Below are positions 36,613-45,478 of a stretch of DNA of 64,000 nucleotides, piece by piece. This stretch comes from Fidelibacterota bacterium (GTDB taxonomy: Bacteria; Fidelibacterota; Marinisomatia; SCGC-AAA003-L08; TS1B11). Location of the stretch: assembly GCA_004124295.1 (NCBI GenBank), contig SCKI01000001.1:186001-250000 (forward strand), in the 5' to 3' direction. The notes under the pieces were generated by a model that worked only from the letters and a program-made list of their open reading frames with translations, was not told where the DNA came from and did not search any database. The translations under genes and the position numbers were made by a program. The first letter of the stretch is position 1; every line of letters begins with the position of its first letter.

Positions 36613-38459
36613 AGCTTGGGCTCCTGGCCGTCCTATGGGGGGCGGCGTTGGCCTTGTCTCCCCTAACAGTCTCGGCACAGGATACCCTGGGCAGCGGCCA
36701 GACTTCCCTCCTGGAACAGGTCTATCAGCACCGCATTACCCTGATGGAAGACAGCCTGTTTATCATCAGGGAGCGGCACCAGGCTGCCGAGTTCATGACC
36801 CAGAATCTGACCCGTCAGCTCGGCGTGGCCCGGGATACGCTGGCACAGTCCCGGACCGAAACCCGCCAATGGGCCGACAGCGTGACCAGCCTGATCATCC
36901 TCAATGACCAGCTTGAGTCGGAAAGCAGCCAGCACCTGGCCCGGGTGAGTACTCTGAGCGACTCGCTGGCCAGCAGTTATATCAGGGAGCGGGCGCTGCA
37001 GGAGCTGAACGATTCCCTGCTCGTCCTCCTTGGGCAGACGCAGGAATTTCTGGCCACGGCGAGCCAGAGCGAGGAGGCGGTCAATGACAGCCTGGCGCAG
37101 CTGCGTAACACTCTGCAGCAACTCCAGGGCCTGATGACCAGCAACGAGCAGTTCATGAGCACGCAGCTGCAGCGCCTCCAATCCTCCATGCTGAGCCAGG
37201 AGGGTCTGGCCCTCGATTCGCTGCTCGAGAACCGTAGCCTGGCCTATCTGCAGTCACTTATGGCCTACCAGGTGGTCCGGCGCGGCCTGGCGCGGTTCCT
37301 GGGGGCTGCGGTCGACCCGCTGGCAGATTTCAAGGAAACGGAGTTGGCCCTGTTTCTGATCCAGACCCGGCAGAAGGGCCGCGCGGCCCAGGTCCAGGCC
37401 ATGCTGGCCGATCAGTTCGTGGCCAACGGCGACCCGGCCCGGGGTGCCCTGGCCTATCTGAAGGTCCTATTTCTGCACCAGGACAGTCCCGGCTGGACCG
37501 AGGCCAGGACCAAAATAGTGGGCCTCATCGACCGGGACAGCGAGGAGGGGCGGCTGCTCTATGAGATTGCCCTCAATCCGGACTCCATGCGCGTCGGCAA
37601 CGATCCGTTCTTCCGGAACCTGCACTACCTTGATCACCTGCGCAGCCTCACCAGTGCGACGGGAATCAACTGGTTCCTGGCCGAATGCCGGAACTTCCTG
37701 AGCCTCTATCCCGGCGTGGTGCAGACCGATATGCTGCTGTCCTGGATGGCCGAGGGCTACCGCGCGCTGGGCGCCTTCCACGAGGCGATCCTGTCCTACA
37801 ACAAACTGCAGATACTTTATCCCCACAGCAGCCACATGCCTGAAGCCCTGCTGGCCCTGGCCGAAATCTCGGCCGAGCAACTCAATATTCCGGCAGAAGG
37901 GGTGCGCCTCTACGGCAGCTTCCTGGAGGGCTATCCCAACCACTGGGAGGCCCCGAAGGCGCTCCTGGCCATGGCCATTCTGCAGGAGATGCGGTTGCGG
38001 GATTATCACCAGGCGGGCAACAATTACCGCCGCCTGGCCGACGAATACCCTGATGATCCGGTGGCGCCCCTGGGCCTGTTCCGCTACGGCGCCCTGCTGG
38101 AGGGCCGCCTCGGTTCGCCGGTGGCAGCACTGTCCGTGTACGAGGAGATTCTGCAGGGCCATGGCGATGACCAGGACCACGGCATTCCGGCCCTGAACCA
38201 GCTGGCGGACCTATCGCTGAAGCTCGACCAGTTCGACGCGGCGGTGATATACTATCTGGAGATTCCCCGGCGCTACCCCGGGGCGGAGGAACAGGGGGTG
38301 GAGGCTATCCTCAAGGCGGCCGGGGTGTACCAGTCGAAGCTGAAAAACATCGACGCCGCCATCCATACCCTGCACATGATCCTGGACGACTATCCCGACT
38401 ACCCCGGCCTGCGCAGCGTCCAGCGCCAGGTGCAGAAACTGCAGAAGAAACTGGGCTAG
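36609..38459 (+). CDS. Exported TPR/coiled-coil protein
   Basis: 616 residues from a TTG overlapping the DUF971 stop. Signal peptide (1-23, ending VSAQD). Residues about 30-190 are heptad-like with many Gln, Leu and Ser (coiled coil). The second half has TPR-type repeats (YNKLQILYPHSSHMPEALLALAEIS, NNYRRLADEYPDDPVAPLGLFRYG, YYLEIPRRYPGAEEQGVEAILKAAGVY), as in YbgF/outer-membrane assembly proteins. Likely a periplasmic scaffold; no partner is identified. Confidence 0.82.
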   Translation: MKLGLLAVLWGAALALSPLTVSAQDTLGSGQTSLLEQVYQHRITLMEDSLFIIRERHQAAEFMTQNLTRQLGVARDTLAQSRTETRQWADSVTSLIILNDQLESESSQHLARVSTLSDSLASSYIRERALQELNDSLLVLLGQTQEFLATASQSEEAVNDSLAQLRNTLQQLQGLMTSNEQFMSTQLQRLQSSMLSQEGLALDSLLENRSLAYLQSLMAYQVVRRGLARFLGAAVDPLADFKETELALFLIQTRQKGRAAQVQAMLADQFVANGDPARGALAYLKVLFLHQDSPGWTEARTKIVGLIDRDSEEGRLLYEIALNPDSMRVGNDPFFRNLHYLDHLRSLTSATGINWFLAECRNFLSLYPGVVQTDMLLSWMAEGYRALGAFHEAILSYNKLQILYPHSSHMPEALLALAEISAEQLNIPAEGVRLYGSFLEGYPNHWEAPKALLAMAILQEMRLRDYHQAGNNYRRLADEYPDDPVAPLGLFRYGALLEGRLGSPVAALSVYEEILQGHGDDQDHGIPALNQLADLSLKLDQFDAAVIYYLEIPRRYPGAEEQGVEAILKAAGVYQSKLKNIDAAIHTLHMILDDYPDYPGLRSVQRQVQKLQKKLG

Positions 38460-38471
38460 GGGGGAACTGCC

Positions 38472-39455
38472 ATGAAAAAAGCCGCTATGTACTACGAATT
38501 TTATAACCAAGATTGTATCCAAGGGGCCAAAGAGCACTTGGAAGATAATTCTATCGATTTGATTATTACCGATCCGCCATTTGCAATAGAGGGAGATAAA
38601 CTTCACAAGCACTATAATAGAAAGGAAAGTTTTGTAATTGAGGGGTATGTGGAGATTCTAAAAGACGAATATGCCGAATTCTCCCAATTATGGATAACTG
38701 AAGCAGAGCGAGTTCTGAGGCCCGGAGGAGCGTTGGCTGTGGTGTCTGGCTATTCGAACCTAATAGACATTCTCAACGCATTACGGGGCACTACTCTCAA
38801 GGAGATCAATCATATAATTTGGAAATACAACTTCGGTGTTAGTACCAAAACCAAGTTTGTGTCCTCCCACTACCACATACTTTATTACTGCAAGCCGGGT
38901 GGCGAAAAGACGTTTAACAATTTTGCTCGATTCGGCTCGCGAGAGCGGAATGGCGAGAACCGATCCCTTCTTTACCAGGACTTGGAGGATGTATGGATCA
39001 TTAATCGGGAGTATAAGCCTGGTGAGATTAAAAATAAGAATGAGCTCCCCTCCGCTTTGCTAATCAAGCTGGTCCAATACCTTAGCAGGCCTGGGGATGT
39101 CGTCTGTGACTTTTTTCTCGGGGGTTTTTCCACTGCTAAGATCGCGAAATCTCTGGGTCGCAGTGCGGTCGGATTCGAAATCAACAAAATCAGTTTTGAC
39201 CATCACCATGAGGAAATCGAAAAGATAAAAGTCAATGAACTTGCTGGTGATGTTAGGGTTGGCAAGGATGACACTCCTCCCCGATCAGGCGCAGTCTGGA
39301 ATCAAGATGAATCTGATCAGTTATTGAGCCGCTACCTCCAAATGAGGCAATCTGGTATCAACAAGCAGAAAGCAATAAATCTACTCTCAGATGAGTTCCA
39401 GCGTGGGCATTGGTCAATTAATCATAAGCTTGGAACACTCGAAATGGCTAATTGA
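38472..39455 (+). CDS. DNA amino-methyltransferase, AT-rich accessory gene
   Basis: 327 residues in AT-rich sequence. The catalytic TDPPFAIEGDK near 34 precedes the SAM-binding FFLGGFSTAKIAKSLGRSAVGFEI near 217: the beta-class order of N4/N6 methyltransferases. After the fold, residues about 270-320 (LSRYLQMRQSGINKQKAINLLSDEFQRG) look like an added helix-turn-helix. No clear restriction enzyme is adjacent, only a 69-residue gene. Its composition contrasts with the TPR gene 12 bases upstream. Confidence 0.85.
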   Translation: MKKAAMYYEFYNQDCIQGAKEHLEDNSIDLIITDPPFAIEGDKLHKHYNRKESFVIEGYVEILKDEYAEFSQLWITEAERVLRPGGALAVVSGYSNLIDILNALRGTTLKEINHIIWKYNFGVSTKTKFVSSHYHILYYCKPGGEKTFNNFARFGSRERNGENRSLLYQDLEDVWIINREYKPGEIKNKNELPSALLIKLVQYLSRPGDVVCDFFLGGFSTAKIAKSLGRSAVGFEINKISFDHHHEEIEKIKVNELAGDVRVGKDDTPPRSGAVWNQDESDQLLSRYLQMRQSGINKQKAINLLSDEFQRGHWSINHKLGTLEMAN

Positions 39456-39514
39456 CAACGAGACGCTTTGAATATATCAGAGCAAGTTGAGAATCAGCAA
39501 ATTAGGAAACAATA

Positions 39515-39724
39515 ATGAACTACGACCAGGGAAGCGATAAACATCGTGCTATGAGAGACCTTCTGGAAGAACTGAAAGTGCCAACCCCAAAGAGAAATAC
39601 CTTTTATTCCACAGGTAGCACGGTCACAGAGGCTGCAATTACAGCTGCGCTTAGTGCCCTACGAGAGTACAAAAAACAAGTCCTCAGAGCTGTGAAGTCA
39701 ATTGTCGATCTCTCGAGAAAATAA
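39515..39724 (+). CDS. Small protein of unknown function
   Basis: 69 residues, same AT-rich style as the methyltransferase 59 bases upstream. The sequence is mostly helical and basic at the end (ALREYKKQVLRAVKSIVDLSRK). I recognise no family. It could be a control protein, a truncated restriction subunit or chance; composition continuity with the methyltransferase is the main support. Confidence 0.4.
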   Translation: MNYDQGSDKHRAMRDLLEELKVPTPKRNTFYSTGSTVTEAAITAALSALREYKKQVLRAVKSIVDLSRK

Positions 39725-39833
39725 GCGATCAAGAGCCTTTAGGCTCGAGTGTAAAAGCTAGGCGCGACCCGGACAGTCAGCCTCCAGTTTGCATTTGCAT
39801 TGGATGGTAAGGAGGATATTCTCAGCCAGTATA

Positions 39834-39862
39834 AAAAAGCCCCGGACCTGCCGGGGCTTTTT
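39834..39862. terminator. Bidirectional Rho-independent terminator
   Basis: AAAAAGCCCCGG-acctg-CCGGGGCTTTTT: a 12-bp perfect stem including A/T runs on both sides, between the AT-rich island (plus) and the LysM gene (minus). It can serve both convergent transcripts. Confidence 0.88.
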
Positions 39863-39897
39863 CAATCGTGCTGTCGCCTGTGGAGGGCTCAATGAGC

Positions 39898-40596
39898 TTA
39901 CCAGAGCTGGGTGCGGATTTTCAGCTCCATGCCCGGCTTGATGTAGCCCGAATTATCACTGAGCAGTTTCTCATTGTCCCAGAAGATGACGATCCAGGCC
40001 CGCTCGTCACTGTAGGCCTCGCCGGCGATGGACCAGAGGTTTTCCCCTGATGCGACCGTGTGGAGGATATACTCGTATTCCACGGCCGCGATCTCTTCCG
40101 GCGGCTTGAACAGCTCCAGGTCCCGATAGGGATAGATGTTGTTGGGGTCGTCGCCGATCCGCTGCCGGTTCCACTTGTAGATGCTCTGCCACTTGGCCGG
40201 ATTGCCATACTCGTTGAAGGCAATCTTGGTCAGATAGTCATTGGGACGGATGATGTAGGAATAGGCTACGCTGTCCTGCGGCATCACGCCGTCGGCCATT
40301 TTTTCGACGTCCGGAGTGCCGGTATGATTGATGACCAGCTGCTGTGCGGCGCCGTCCATATCCTCATCGCCGCCCAAGGCAGCCATGGCGGATTCGGCGG
40401 GGGTTTCATCGGCCGCCATCTCCTCGGCCATCTCGGCCTCCTCGACAGCCGCCTCAACGGCCTCTGCCTCCTGGGCTGTTTCCACCACCAGCGGTTCATC
40501 CGCGGGGGAGGGGCCCTGGTCCACCACCTCTTGCGCACAGCCGGCCAGTAGGAGCGCGGCAGTTACGACCATTCCGGTCAATGTTTGCTTTTTCAT
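39898..40596 (-). CDS. LysM-domain lipoprotein
   Basis: 232 residues. Type II signal peptide with lipobox LLLAGC (Cys20). A long Glu/Ala-rich acidic linker (about 30-90), then a region with YIIRPNDYLTKIAFNEYGNPAKWQSIYKWN near 113-145 and a second LysM-like YILHTVASGENLWSIAGEAYSDERAWIVI near 176-205. LysM binds peptidoglycan, so this is probably an outer-membrane-to-wall linker. AGAGGA precedes the ATG. Confidence 0.87.
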   Translation of the reverse strand: MKKQTLTGMVVTAALLLAGCAQEVVDQGPSPADEPLVVETAQEAEAVEAAVEEAEMAEEMAADETPAESAMAALGGDEDMDGAAQQLVINHTGTPDVEKMADGVMPQDSVAYSYIIRPNDYLTKIAFNEYGNPAKWQSIYKWNRQRIGDDPNNIYPYRDLELFKPPEEIAAVEYEYILHTVASGENLWSIAGEAYSDERAWIVIFWDNEKLLSDNSGYIKPGMELKIRTQLW

Positions 40597-40895
40597 GGCT
40601 GTTTCCTCTCAGATAATTCTATCATGCTGTATAAACCCCTCGGGCTGAGCATGGTTCCCGGCTCGTGCCGCGAGGGGTATTCGTGATTTCCACCGTACAT
40701 TTACCCCCATCCGGCGGGTGTCGGTGTGATGGCGCCCACGAATTTATCGCAAAATTGCGCCAGGTCACACGAAATCGGTGATTTCGGGCCGGTTTGGACC
40801 CGGACCTCCTTCGGCCAGCAGAATTGTTGTAGATTTTCCCCGCTCTAAAGCCGGCCCGGAACAGGGCTATCATCGATTGGAGTATCAGGACGCCC
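40597..40895. other. Divergent intergenic region with a large hairpin
   Basis: No gene seen in 299 bases. ACCCCTCG (40635-40642) pairs with CGAGGGGT (40671-40678), with an inner GAGC/GCTC pairing. It lies 39-82 bases upstream of the LysM gene on its strand and could be a 5'-leader structure. No T-run follows, so it is not an obvious terminator. Confidence 0.35.
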
Positions 40896-42191
40896 ATGCA
40901 AGATTTTGAACAGGTTCGCTCTTCCGGCGGCATCACCGAATACACTCTATCCGCCAACGGTCTCACCGTTCTGCTCATGGAAGAGCATTCGGCTCCGGTG
41001 GCGACTCTCATGGTCACTTACCGGGTCGGTTCCCGGAACGAGGCCATCGGCCATACAGGCGCAACCCACCTGCTCGAACATCTCATGTTCAAGGGGTCGG
41101 CAGATTACAACCGGGACAACGGCCGCAGCATCTGGACGGTGCTCCAGGATGTCGGGGCCCAGCTCAATGCCACCACCTGGCTCGACCGCACCAACTATTT
41201 CGAGATGTTGCCCAGTGAGCACCTGGAGACCGCCATCGCCATTGAGGCCGACCGCATGCGCAACGCCTTTATCCGGGATGAGGACCGCCAGTCGGAAATG
41301 ACCGTGGTGCGCAACGAGTTCGAGCGGGGCGAGAATGATCCCATGGAGGCGCTGGAGAAAAATCTCTGGGCCACGGCCTACCAGGCCCATCCCTACCACC
41401 ATTCCACTATCGGCTGGCGCTCAGATATTGAGGGTGTGGCCACCGAGCGCCTCAAGGCCTTTTACGACACCTACTACTGTCCCAACAATGCCACGGTAAC
41501 GGTCATCGGCGATTTCGACACCGGCCAGACCCTGGCCTGGATCAGCAGTCATTTCGGCCGGCACGCGGCCTCGCCCGAACCGATCCCGGAGGTCTACACG
41601 ACCGAGCCGGCCCAGGAGGGACCCCGGCGGTTTATCATCAAACGGGCCGGCGAAGCCGGCATCGTCGGGCTGGCCCATAAATCGCCCCCGGGACTGGACA
41701 CCGACAAGGATGCCCTGGCTGTACTGGGGGACATTCTCGGCGGGGGGAAAACCAGCCGCTTCTACCGGGCCCTCGTGGACAGCGGACTGGCCACTTCAGC
41801 CTCCGCCTGGGACCATCCCTTCCGGGACAACGGACTGTTTATCGCGTACGTTTTTCTCACGCCGGATACGCCCCATGATAAGGGGGAGGCCATCATTCTT
41901 GAAATCTACCAGGCCATTCAGGATGAGGGTGTCACCGCGCAGGAGGTGGATCGGGCCAAAGGGCAGGTTCGGGCCCAGGTGGCCTACAGCCGGGACGGCT
42001 CCTTTGCGGTGGCGGCGGCCCTCAACGAGGCCATCGCTACCGGCGACTGGACCCATTATACCACCTACCAGGATCGCATCACCGCCGTAACCCCGGAGCA
42101 GGTGCAGTCGGTAGCCCGGAAATATCTGCAGGAGGACCAGAGCACCACGGGCTGGTTTATCCCCCTGTCAGGCGGAAAGGCGGCGTCATGA
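40896..42191 (+). CDS. M16 zinc peptidase, catalytic subunit
   Basis: 431 residues. The inverted zinc motif HLLEHLMFKG (HxxEH) near 63-67 with the downstream Glu (VRNEFERGENDP near 140) defines the active M16 fold; the C-terminal half (LGDILGGGKTSRFYRAL) is the second M16 domain. There is no signal peptide, so it is cytosolic or exported by other means. It is coupled by ATGA to a second M16 gene, the usual active/inactive heterodimer arrangement. Confidence 0.93.
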   Translation: MQDFEQVRSSGGITEYTLSANGLTVLLMEEHSAPVATLMVTYRVGSRNEAIGHTGATHLLEHLMFKGSADYNRDNGRSIWTVLQDVGAQLNATTWLDRTNYFEMLPSEHLETAIAIEADRMRNAFIRDEDRQSEMTVVRNEFERGENDPMEALEKNLWATAYQAHPYHHSTIGWRSDIEGVATERLKAFYDTYYCPNNATVTVIGDFDTGQTLAWISSHFGRHAASPEPIPEVYTTEPAQEGPRRFIIKRAGEAGIVGLAHKSPPGLDTDKDALAVLGDILGGGKTSRFYRALVDSGLATSASAWDHPFRDNGLFIAYVFLTPDTPHDKGEAIILEIYQAIQDEGVTAQEVDRAKGQVRAQVAYSRDGSFAVAAALNEAIATGDWTHYTTYQDRITAVTPEQVQSVARKYLQEDQSTTGWFIPLSGGKAAS

Positions 42192-43513
42192 CTGTGCTGG
42201 CCGACAGTTCCCCAAGCATTGAGCAGCGTCTCAGCGATGGAGAGGTGGCCCCCGGTTTCAGGCTCATCACGCTGCCCATGGGGGTCCAGGATGTGGTCAC
42301 CATCGCCGGCAGCTTCTACGGGGGCGATATTTTCAGTCCCACCGAAAATCAGGCTATCGCTGACATCACCGCTGCCATGCTGGATAAGGGCACCCGCAGC
42401 CGCGACAAATTCGAAATCGGCGCCCTGCTGGAGGATGTGGGGGCGGCGATCAGATTTAACTCCGATGATTACCGGGTCAACTTTTCGGCCCGCTGCCTGA
42501 AGTCCAACCTGCCCATGGTGATTGAACTGCTGGCCGAGCAGCTCATGGAACCGGCCTTCCACAAAGCAGACCTGGCCTCTCTGAAAAAGCGGGTTCTCGG
42601 CAATCTCAAGCGGCAGCTGGAAAGTACGGACGAACAGGCCCGGATCGCCTTCAGCCAACTGCTTTATGGCCCCCGGCACCCCAATTATATTCCCGGCATC
42701 GAAAGCCAGATGGCCGAAGTGGAGGCCCTTACCTGCGAGGATCTGGCCGCTTTCCACCGGCAGCACTACGGGCGGGGCAGCATCGCGTTGGTGGCTACCG
42801 GCGATCTGGACCGGGCAGAATTGGAACAGAATCTGGCGGCCCAGTGGGGCCGTTGGCCCCAGGTCGATATTACGCCCCCCTCCCTGGATGACCACAGGGC
42901 GGATCTTACAACGCCGGGCCGGGAAAAATTTGTGACGCTGCAGGAAAAGACCAGCGTTAACCTGCTGATGGGGATGGCCGTGGGCATCGACCGGGAGCAC
43001 CCCGACTACATGGCCCTGGTGGTGGCCACCTTCATTCTGGGGGGCAATTTCTCCGCCCGCCTCATGACCACCGTCCGGGATGAGGCCGGCCTCACTTATG
43101 GCATCGGCTCATCCATTGGCGGCGCCGGCGAGGGGAAAGACGGTTTCTGGGCCATCCACGGCACCTTTGCGCCCCCCCTTCTGGCCACGGGACAGGCCGC
43201 CACCCTGGAGCAGCTTGACCGTTGGCTCGGGGATGGGGTCACCGCTGAGGAGCTGGCGGCGAAAAAGACTACCATAACAGGCTCATACCAGGTGGGGTTG
43301 GCCTCCACCAAAGGGATGGCCGGGGCCATCCTTAATGTGGTGGAACGGGGCCGGGAGTTGAGCTACCTGGATACATACCCGGACGATGTCAGAGCCCTCG
43401 ATTTGGAGCAGGTGAACGGCGTTATCGGCCGCTATCTGGACAGGGACCGGCTGGTGCTGGTAGCCGCCGGAAGTATCGATGAGCAGGGAGAGCCACTGGC
43501 GCCGGCGTCTTAA
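42188..43513 (+). CDS. M16 peptidase, non-catalytic subunit
   Basis: 441 residues, M16 fold by LLEDVGAAIRFNSDDYRVNFSARCL, GGNFSARLMTTVRDEAGLTYGI and the late GVTAEEL segment. The HxxEH zinc motif is absent, so this is the partner subunit that completes the substrate chamber. The stop shares TTAA with the convergent membrane protein, so each strand uses a TAA from the same four bases. Confidence 0.9.
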   Translation: MTVLADSSPSIEQRLSDGEVAPGFRLITLPMGVQDVVTIAGSFYGGDIFSPTENQAIADITAAMLDKGTRSRDKFEIGALLEDVGAAIRFNSDDYRVNFSARCLKSNLPMVIELLAEQLMEPAFHKADLASLKKRVLGNLKRQLESTDEQARIAFSQLLYGPRHPNYIPGIESQMAEVEALTCEDLAAFHRQHYGRGSIALVATGDLDRAELEQNLAAQWGRWPQVDITPPSLDDHRADLTTPGREKFVTLQEKTSVNLLMGMAVGIDREHPDYMALVVATFILGGNFSARLMTTVRDEAGLTYGIGSSIGGAGEGKDGFWAIHGTFAPPLLATGQAATLEQLDRWLGDGVTAEELAAKKTTITGSYQVGLASTKGMAGAILNVVERGRELSYLDTYPDDVRALDLEQVNGVIGRYLDRDRLVLVAAGSIDEQGEPLAPAS

Positions 43514-44127
43514 GCCGGCCTGAGCCGTAGTCCCTGGTAGAACAGCAACAGGCCCGTCATCTGAAAGACATGGTAGAGGCCGTTATGGTCCAGGGCCCAG
43601 ATGAGGGTGACACCCACGCCCGCCACCATCAATACAATGCCCGTTAGGGTGAGGATCATCCCTGCGGCCATCCAACCGGCGCCGGCCAGGGTGCCCTCCC
43701 GCCACCTCAAAATGTACAGCAGCATGCCCACCAGCACCGTGAAACCGAGAAATCCGGCCACTATGGGCAGGCGGTTCGGTTCAAGTTGCACCGCCACCAG
43801 CAAAAGCACTGCCAGACCGATGAGCGCCGGTTTCAGGCGGGCCGCAGTGCGGGCCGGGAGGGTATCGAACGCCACCGCCAGAAACAGGGTGCCGGCCAGG
43901 GCGATGATGCCCACGTAAATCAGCCGGAACAGCCAGAGCGGAAGATCAATGGCATGATATATGGCGGCCAGCATGCCGCCGACGCCGATGATCAGGTAGC
44001 CGGCGTACCAGTAGCCGCTGCCGACGGATCGGGTGGGCAGCCGTCGAATCCGCAGGGCCAGGTAAAAACATTGCGCGGCCATCAGCAGATTAATGACCGC
44101 AGTGGAGATATCATGACGGACGGGCAT
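43510..44127 (-). CDS. Multi-spanning membrane protein of unknown function
   Basis: 205 residues from ATG at 44127. About seven membrane helices with polar residues inside them: IYHAIDLPLW, VTLIWALDHNGLYHVFQM. The His/Asp layout and seven-helix topology recall DUF6962 and ceramidase-like proteins of the CREST type, but I cannot place it firmly. Transcribed towards the M16 pair and divergent from the acyltransferase. Confidence 0.6.
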   Translation of the reverse strand: MPVRHDISTAVINLLMAAQCFYLALRIRRLPTRSVGSGYWYAGYLIIGVGGMLAAIYHAIDLPLWLFRLIYVGIIALAGTLFLAVAFDTLPARTAARLKPALIGLAVLLLVAVQLEPNRLPIVAGFLGFTVLVGMLLYILRWREGTLAGAGWMAAGMILTLTGIVLMVAGVGVTLIWALDHNGLYHVFQMTGLLLFYQGLRLRPA

Positions 44128-44182
44128 CGCAAAAGCTACACTCGGCAGACCTGCAACGGAAAGGTTGACCGGGCCTATTTTT

Positions 44183-45478
44183 ATGGCCCTATTTTCCCCC
44201 CGACCACAGGACACACAAATCATACGGCAGCGCCCAAAACGGACTTATAGCGCCCCGGCCTTTCGCTTTATGCGGCGGCTGCTGGCGCCGTTGTTGCGCC
44301 TCTACCATAGGCCGGTTCTGCTGGGCCGGGAAAACATGCCCCGCAAAGGTCCCTGCTTTATTATCGCCAACCATTCCGGCCTGTACGACCCGTTCTTCAT
44401 CAACTACCACCTGCGGGAAACACCCCTCGCCGGCATCATGACCGACGAATATCTGCGCGCCGGTATCGGAGCCTGGTTTTTCCGCAAACTGGGGGTCGTG
44501 GCCACGCGCAAGTTTCAGCCCCAGGCAACGCCGGTGCGCCAACTGCTGCGGCTGGTCCGGGATGAGCGGATGATCGTTCTGATGCCTGAGGGCGAAAGCA
44601 ACTGGGACGGCGTGACCCTGCCGACGGTGGCTTCCACCGGCAAGCTGTTCCGCACGGCGGGCGTGCCGGTCCATCCGGTCATCCTGCACAACGGCTACCA
44701 GGCCTTCCCGCGCTGGGCCACCTGGCCCCGGCCGGCCCGGGTGGCGGTGGAATTTCGCCCTGCGCTGGAGTTCACACCGGAGATGTCTGATGGCGAGGTG
44801 GCCCGGCTGGTCGATGAGGCGGTGCAGTGGCACCCTGACCGGGAGCCGCCGGAGCTGCGCTGGCAGGGTCGTTGGGCGTTCCGGCCGGCCACAGGTATCA
44901 CCCGGCTGATCTTCCGCTGCCCCCACTGCGCTGTTGCGTCCGGCCTGCGAGAGCAGCGCGGCCGCTACCTCCATTGCCGCCGTTGCCGGAGCCGCTGGCA
45001 GGTCACCGCCGACGCGGCGCTGGTTCATTTGCAGTCGGGTGACCGCCAAAGCACCACGGCAGCTTTCCAGGCCATCTGCCGGATGCCCCGGGAGGCGATC
45101 GATTTCGGCCAGCAGGGCCTGGCGCTGATCCGGACCCCGGCCATCAAGGTTTTCCGGGAGACCGAATACCCCGGCTACCGCTACCTGGGCCGGTATGACT
45201 GCCTGCTGCGCAACGACCGGATCGACCTGATTCCGGTGGCCCGGGGCGAAACCATTACGCTGCCCCTGGAGAGCCTGCGCTCCTTCTCCGCAGAACTGAA
45301 GGTCAAACTGCAACTGCGCACCGGGACCGATCTCTATCAGCTGCGCTTTGACCGGGGCAGCTCGCTCCAGTGGCAGGTCTACCTGAAGGGACTGCTGCCG
45401 AGGCTGGAGACAGGCTTGGTGCGCCCCACCGACTATGCCCACGGCCACGGCCTTAACCGGGAGGGAGCCGCCGCGTGA
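44183..45478 (+). CDS. PlsC-like acyltransferase with C-terminal zinc ribbon extension
   Basis: About 431 residues from ATG 44183 (44270 is possible). The acyltransferase motif HX4D is NHSGLYD near 63, with PEGESNWDG near 142 supplying the second block. The PlsC domain ends near 220. It is followed by a region unusual for PlsC: FRCPHCAVASGLREQRGRYLHCRRCRSRW, a four-Cys zinc ribbon near 245, then about 150 residues with PH-like beta strands. The fold acylates lysophosphatidate or related lipids. Stop and gltS start overlap as GTGA. Confidence 0.82.
   Translation: MALFSPRPQDTQIIRQRPKRTYSAPAFRFMRRLLAPLLRLYHRPVLLGRENMPRKGPCFIIANHSGLYDPFFINYHLRETPLAGIMTDEYLRAGIGAWFFRKLGVVATRKFQPQATPVRQLLRLVRDERMIVLMPEGESNWDGVTLPTVASTGKLFRTAGVPVHPVILHNGYQAFPRWATWPRPARVAVEFRPALEFTPEMSDGEVARLVDEAVQWHPDREPPELRWQGRWAFRPATGITRLIFRCPHCAVASGLREQRGRYLHCRRCRSRWQVTADAALVHLQSGDRQSTTAAFQAICRMPREAIDFGQQGLALIRTPAIKVFRETEYPGYRYLGRYDCLLRNDRIDLIPVARGETITLPLESLRSFSAELKVKLQLRTGTDLYQLRFDRGSSLQWQVYLKGLLPRLETGLVRPTDYAHGHGLNREGAAA

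Noticed and set aside
39453-39514. Open frame continuing past the UGA of the AT-rich methyltransferase for 19 codons
   Set aside because: No hairpin at the right distance and no conserved Cys at that position; probably chance.
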